Assembly: GCA_032622095.1 (NCBI GenBank)
Contig: CP136062.1
Coordinates: 223,958,578-224,022,577, forward strand
From: Siphonodentalium dalli
Lineage: Eukaryota; Mollusca; Scaphopoda; Gadilida; Siphonodentaliidae
DNA length: 64,000 bases
Direction: 5' to 3'
Made by a program: the position numbers and the translations under genes. Under the pieces are notes generated by a model. That model searched no databases. It was not told the origin of the DNA and saw nothing but the letters and a program-made list of their open reading frames with translations. Shown in pieces: positions 59,280 to 64,000 of the stretch; position 1 is the first letter of the stretch; each line of letters begins with the position of its first letter.

Positions 59280-60618
59280 AATGAAAACTAGTAAATTTGG
59301 ATGATTTCTCCATTTTGGTAACCATCTGAGTCACCATCCTGAATTTAGATGCATATAGATAATAATATGTTAATCTAACATATCATGGTTGTCGAATGAT
59401 TAGATAGTATAATTCATTCAAAATAAGGTTGCTGGTAGCCACCGATTTCAAACCACTGTGAATAATTTAAGAGGCGAGTGTGAAAAATCATCAATTATTA
59501 GAATTTCGGTCGCCGTTTTGGGAGCCATCTTGGATTTTGAGGTCCAAATGGCACCGTCAAGGGGAAGTGTGATCCAATTGGTCGCGAAACATAATCATTT
59601 CACTATCTAAATTTTCCTCCCAGACTCAATGCCAACTCTGAAATTATTCATGGTTGGCATTTTGATGATTTCATCTCATTTTCGAAGTTTCATTCTCTCG
59701 AATTCTTGAGTATAAACAGCCATTGTTCACAAACTATTCATTTTGTTTCATGTCTCCATGTTAGTACGCCAACACGGAGCAAATATATTCACCTATATTA
59801 ACTAAATCGCACATTAGGAGTGATATCAATGAAAATTTGACAAATTTTAGTGATTTATCAATTTTGGCAACCATTTTGGTCGCCATCTTGAATACAGATG
59901 CACTTTTTTGGTTGTAATTATATGGCAATCTATATGTTTAAACCTGTTGCAAATGTTTGTCATCAAATTCAGCTATTTTCTGGCTAACACTTGGCTTGAA
60001 TTACAAAATCGATATTTGGTAAAATTTCATAGCATATTTATGAATTAATATTTTGACGAAATTTTGTATGAATAAGACCCCAAAGTATGACATATTATCA
60101 TGTTCAAATGGTTAGGTATTCAAATGTACTTAAAATTAAGTTGATATTAGCCACCGATTTCAAACAACCGTGAATGTTTTAAGAGATATGTGTGAAAATT
60201 CATCATTTTTCCGAACTTCGGTCGCCATTTTGGCGGCCATCTTGGTTAAATGTGGTCAATTTTTCTGTCAAAGTGAAGCCTGTTATCATAGTGTCACAAC
60301 AGTAGAGAAATATTATATTTCCTACTATAAATTCACTACTAGCTATTAATCAAACTGATCCAGTGCCTACTCTGAAATGTTGGATGGCGGACATCTTGAT
60401 GACGTCATAAATCCACCCAGTCGCGACCCCCAGGTGTCTAACATTTGTTTTCTGGTGCCCCAGATATCAGGCAACATCATGAGCATAGTGGCAATATTTC
60501 TTCACAAAATGCACACGGGAGCCAAAAAATGAACATAAGAGCCTCTACTACATACAAATATGGATATCATTGGAACCGGCTCCTTGACCACATTGTGATG
60601 GTTACAGTTATGCCCTGT

Positions 60619-60687
60619 GCCAATGCATTCTCTTATATATGCGAGTCGACCATAGGTCGCCTCGCATATATAAGAGAATGCATTGGC
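60619..60687. repeat. 69-bp hairpin, copy 3
   Basis: Same hairpin as at 43543, in the right arm of the giant element. Open frames through it on either strand are artefacts of the palindrome. Confidence 0.92.
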
Positions 60688-60768
60688 CTAAAAAAAATCT
60701 TCTTTTTTTTACACTTTTTACCATTTTTCTTACATTCTTTAACAATTTTATAATTTTTAATGTGTTAA

Positions 60769-60837
60769 GCCAATGCATTCTCTTATATATGCGAGGCGAC
60801 CTATGGTCGACTCGCATATATAAGAGAATGCATTGGC
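60769..60837. repeat. 69-bp hairpin, copy 4
   Basis: Partner of copy 3, inverted, 81 bp apart, as in the 43543/43691 pair. Confidence 0.92.
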
Positions 60838-60993
60838 ACAGGGCCCTTATGTTGGGTAAAGGGTTAACATCTCTCCAAATGAATTCCGATTTACAATTTA
60901 GCATAGAAGGGTTAAAGCATATGACTCCTCAGTAATATGTTCATGCAATATCAAATTCCTGTTTGTTGGGACACATAGATAAGCAGCATCTTT

Positions 60994-61240
60994 AATGCAT
61001 GGGTCCTTGTTTCTTTGTTGTGACATGTAGATATGCATCTGTAATGCATGGGTCTTTGTTTCTTTGTTGTGACATGTAGATACGCATCTTTAATACATGG
61101 GTCTTTGTTTCTTTGTTGTGACATGTAGATATGCATCTGTAATGCATGGGTCCTTGTTTCTTTGTTGTGACACGTAGATACGCATCTGTAATGCATGGGT
61201 CTTTGTTTCTTTGTTGTGACATGTAGATACGCATCTTTAA
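60994..61240 (+). repeat. 49-bp tandem repeat, five copies
   Basis: Unit 'aatgcatgggtctttgtttc', 'tttgttgtgacatgtagata' and 'cgcatctgt'. Starts at 60994, 61043, 61092, 61141 and 61190, an exact 49-bp period. The - strand open frame here simply reads the repeat. The last unit is cut by the TTAA element. Confidence 0.95.
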
Positions 61241-61486
61241 CCCTTTGAGTGTCAGGGGCCGATCTCATCGGCCCTAAACCTACAAAATAAGTCTGTTAAA
61301 GAATATATTAAGAATAAATTATTAAAATTGTAAAAAATTGTAAAAAAAAAAAAAAATTAAATAATTGTTGGGCCAATGCATTCTCTTATATATGCGAGGC
61401 GACCTATGGTCGACTCGCATATATAAGAGAATGCATTGGCACAGGGTATATGGGTTGATACAAAAATCGACCTGGCACTCAAAGGG
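61241..61486. mobile_element. piggyBac-like MITE, 246 bp, TTAA flanks, inserted in the 49-bp repeat
   Basis: 'ccctttgagtgtcagg' and 'cctggcactcaaaggg' are inverted and flanked by TTAA (61237-61240 and 61487-61490). It contains hairpin copy 5 (61372-61440). Removing it restores 'gcatctttaatgcat', the repeat unit. A different subfamily from the ccctttaccc elements. Confidence 0.88.
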
Positions 61487-61497
61487 TTAATGCATAT

Positions 61498-61941
61498 GTG
61501 GAGCTCTGTGGTCCAGTGGTTAGCGCGTTGGACTTGTCTTCGCTGTCAACACAGCGAGGCGAGTTCGCGGCTGGCTGGTGGTCTGTTATGAGTTTCCACA
61601 CAGCAGTGGCTTGGCCGACTTGAGCGATGTGCAATTGTTGGATTGTACACTGTTTGAATCTCGCGCCAAGTTGTGACCCTTGAGCAAGGTCGCTCGTACT
61701 GTGTCTGCTTTGCACCACCCATGCATTACAAGGGTACCTGATAATGAGCAGTGAAAGATCTTGTCAGTATGCTAGCCATATGGTATCCTCGCATACTCCC
61801 GGCTGTACCTCCCCCTGTCCCCGGGGAGCAGTAGATGGTTACTGAATGTTCAGGCTCATCAGGGTAATAATTGTAAAACTTTGAGCGCTTTGGGCCTCAT
61901 GGGAAAGGCGCTTTACAAATGCTATACATTATTATTATTAT
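61498..61941 (+). mobile_element. tRNA-derived SINE, full-length-looking copy
   Basis: The head 'gtggagctctgtggtccagt' has an A-box-like 'tggttagcgcg' and a B-box-like 'gagttcgcgg' or 'gtttgaatctc'. The body has 'cgccaagttgtgacccttg'. The tail 'aactttgagcgctttggg' and 'aaaggcgctttacaaatgct' ends in (ATT)n. Tails of this kind are shared with L2/CR1-group LINEs and allow reverse transcription by a partner LINE. Confidence 0.78.
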
Positions 61942-62233
61942 ATGTCCTTGTTTTTATTGGTGTCACATGGCCATTGTCAGTTATCCATTAATATGCATTA
62001 ATAATGTATAGATATATATCAAGCGTCTGATATTCATTGATCAGCATGAAGAATAAACAATTCATGAGGATATCAACAGTGAACGAAACCCATCCGATGT
62101 TCACTGTGTATTGTACGTGTTTACGACAAAGGGTGGAAATTGCCACTGAACTTATATCTAAAATCTACTTGAAACAGGTGTTATTCAGCAGCGTAGGGGC
62201 CTGTCGTCCATTATAATCTTTTAATCATTTTGA
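61942..62233. other. no gene recognised
   Basis: AT-rich spacer with nothing recognisable. Confidence 0.4.
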
Positions 62234-62650
62234 TTTAAAGATGCATAATCCTAATTAACACTCCCAAATTACTATTTCTTTAGCTTGGGGTCAAAAATAT
62301 TTGATTTGAGTCGAGGAGAGAAACCCACCCATCAAAGCACAAAGCGATCAGATATTGATTTTTGAAATTTGTTATTTCTCGAGATGTGTACTTATTTGTG
62401 TCCTGGAAAAAAGTCATCAAAATGACTGTCTCAGACAAAATTGCGTGTATAATCAAGTGATAATAGGGCCATAATTCGTTGAACAACATGTTGCTAAATA
62501 ACAAGTTTTGTGAAATTTTATAGCATAGTTGACAGTGGTTAGCATTATTTTGTTGTAATTAATCGATTCTGATAACTATTTTGAAGAAATGTTGTTGTTG
62601 TTGCAACTTGATTATATGGGGCCCATCTGATCGGATTGAGTACCTTTAAA
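62234..62650 (-). mobile_element. MITE, TTTAAAGGTACTCAATCC family
   Basis: Ends 'gatcggattgagtaccttta', the complement of the family's left tip, and starts 'tttaaagatgcataatcc'. Inner words are shared with 3897-4325 and 53996-54448. Confidence 0.72.
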
Positions 62651-64000
62651 CAAAATTAAATTTTGTTCTTAGATTGAATTCCGGCTTGCTCAGTTTAACA
62701 ACAATGTATTTTTTTTTTTTTTTAAATTAAATAAACTATTATTTTAGATTTTTTGAAAAACTAATGCCTTTATAATATCCGCCAGGGTACCCTGAGTCAC
62801 CACACTAAATTTAGTTGAAATCAGTTCAGGGGACTCTTTTTATATATATAGATACTCGGCCCAACCACTTATGTTCAGGATTTGATTGAAATTTGCCATT
62901 AGAACTTTCAATATTTGGTCACACATCTTTGCAAACAAGTAATTCACCCAAACATCTACTGCAAGGTTCAATACCAGTGATTTATTCTTTCTCCACAACA
63001 GTAATGGAGACATAATCGAAAATTGAGTAGAGTTGAAATTGTTCATATATTTGTCCCCCGACATTCCGTCGGAGGATATAGTAATGACACTCATCCATGC
63101 GTGCATGCGTGCGTCCGGAAATTTGTCCGAGTCTGTCATTTTCTGGTCAATTTAAAAAAAAAACTTTGCACATATATCAACCAGCATGGGAACCTGCACA
63201 CCTTAGTATGGTTGTGGTATTCGAAAAAGGGGGTTGACCCAGAAGAAATATATAAATAAGCGATTTTGGTAACAATTTTGATGGGGGAAGATCCCAGGAA
63301 TAATATATCCAAAATCCGCTAAAATCCGCTTTAGGGAAAATCCAGGAACCCACATGATGTCCAACATGGCCGCCATTCGTCAAGAGACACTGACTGAGAT
63401 TGACTCAATTTTTAGGGAGAAACTTTTGTGAAATATATACAACTGTATATCTCTTAATGAGCTATAACATTATGCTAGCTTTAAAGATGGATTATATCTT
63501 TAAATAACAAATTTGAAATAGTTGCGTGGGTATAAAATAATAAATATGAACTGAAGACCCCTGTCCGGAAACGCTTCTATCAATTAATATTGATTTTATT
63601 TCCAATATTTTATTGGGACCGTTTATTTGTCTATTTTTAGAACAGACCATTCGGGTGATACCATACAGCGAAATAGAGCATTAGGCTTTTCCTATGGCTA
63701 CATACCGAACGTCAAATGTCCCAGATTGATTGGTTGTATTGTTTTATTCCATACTTATAAGCGATAATGAGTATAATTAACGTTTATTTGTGCCAAAATT
63801 ACTAGTACACAATAAAATTTCTGGTCTCTGTTAACAGTAACTACTATTGTTCGTTAGCTAAACAACCACACCTTTTTAGATCAGAAAATATTCGAAATAA
63901 AATTAATAATAGCATTTCCCGGCAGGAATCTTCAATTCATATCTAATATTTTATACCCCGGTAACTATATAATACATGTTTACAAAGAGATAATCCACCT
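62651..64000. other. dispersed repeat pieces, no gene recognised
   Basis: 62780-62860 carries the 'agtcaccacactaaatttag' piece also seen inverted near 3500-3540. 63048-63125 carries the 'gtcccccgacattccgtcgg' + 'gcgtgcgtccgg' type. 63290-63370 matches the 18540-18640 repeat ('atatatccaaaatccgct', 'catggccgcc'). Beyond 63400 nothing is recognisable. Confidence 0.5.

Larger units (their letters stand above)
54744..60863. mobile_element. giant inverted-repeat (foldback-like) element with piggyBac-like TTAA ends
   Basis: Starts 'ccctttacccaacaaaccgg' and ends 'atgttgggtaaaggg', flanked by TTAA at 54740-54743 and 60864-60867. The arms (about 54744-56280 and 59280-60863) are inverted copies of each other. 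They are built of diverged subrepeats of about 370-400 bp, each with 'aagatggcggccaaaatggc' or similar and 'gatttttcacac'. The inner 3 kb has no recognisable transposase. The right arm carries a hairpin pair (60619-60837) that the left arm lacks. Long arms made of subrepeats are typical of foldback elements, while the TTAA target and CCC tips point to the piggyBac superfamily. Confidence 0.78.

Noticed and set aside
60951-61268. 105-codon - strand frame with repeated CHNKET words.
   Set aside because: It is a reading of the 49-bp tandem repeat; 49 is not a multiple of 3, so the peptide cycles through all three frames.
61498-61941. A functional tRNA gene.
   Set aside because: It does not fold as a tRNA with proper spacing and has a long body and ATT tail, so it is a SINE.

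Overview
The window is AT-rich, intron-containing animal DNA that is dense in transposable elements. Nothing in it is bacterial or viral. Family-level cues (cbEGF exons on phase-1 introns, many palindromic MITEs, tRNA-type SINEs, CCCCC/TCCGTCC dispersed repeats, a CXC-tailed mobile gene) fit a marine invertebrate. A lophotrochozoan is my best guess, but the sequence does not prove it.

The only host gene I can support is on the + strand. It has nine coding exons between 24883 and 44528 that encode eleven EGF-like domains. Every exon is a multiple of 3, is bounded by AG/GT and splits its codons in phase 1, so the exons can be duplicated or skipped freely. Exons 4, 5 and 7 share hundreds of bases of downstream intron, so part of the array arose by duplication of exon plus intron. 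The signal-peptide end, the C-terminus, the promoter and the poly(A) site are not identified.

1-15 kb: dispersed repeats, a small LINE tail (11.53-11.86 kb), duplicated blocks and a palindromic MITE; no convincing host gene. 15.5-18.3 kb: a broken copy of an uncharacterised multicopy gene ending in a CXC-type cysteine cluster. 18.3-24.5 kb: tandem and dispersed repeats, including a MITE inside a degenerate minisatellite. 24.5-44.5 kb: the EGF gene, whose introns hold a SINE, palindromic MITEs, a LINE 3' end, hAT-type elements with 8-bp target duplications, a long-inverted-repeat element, and a 518-bp miniature LTR retrotransposon whose two LTRs each contain a 5S rRNA-like sequence. 44.6-47.1 kb: a 68-bp tandem array. 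47.4-53.5 kb: about 6 kb of a 22-bp satellite. 54.7-60.9 kb: a giant inverted-repeat element bounded by TTAA and piggyBac-like CCC tips. 61-64 kb: a short tandem repeat split by another TTAA element, a second SINE and a further MITE.

The most notable object is the element at 26149-26666. It has paired LTRs, a tRNA-Pro-type primer binding site, a purine-rich tract, a 4-bp target duplication, and a 5S-like unit in each LTR. That is the architecture of plant Cassandra TRIM elements, here in an animal-type genome. It sits inside a palindromic MITE whose sequence is restored when the insert is removed.
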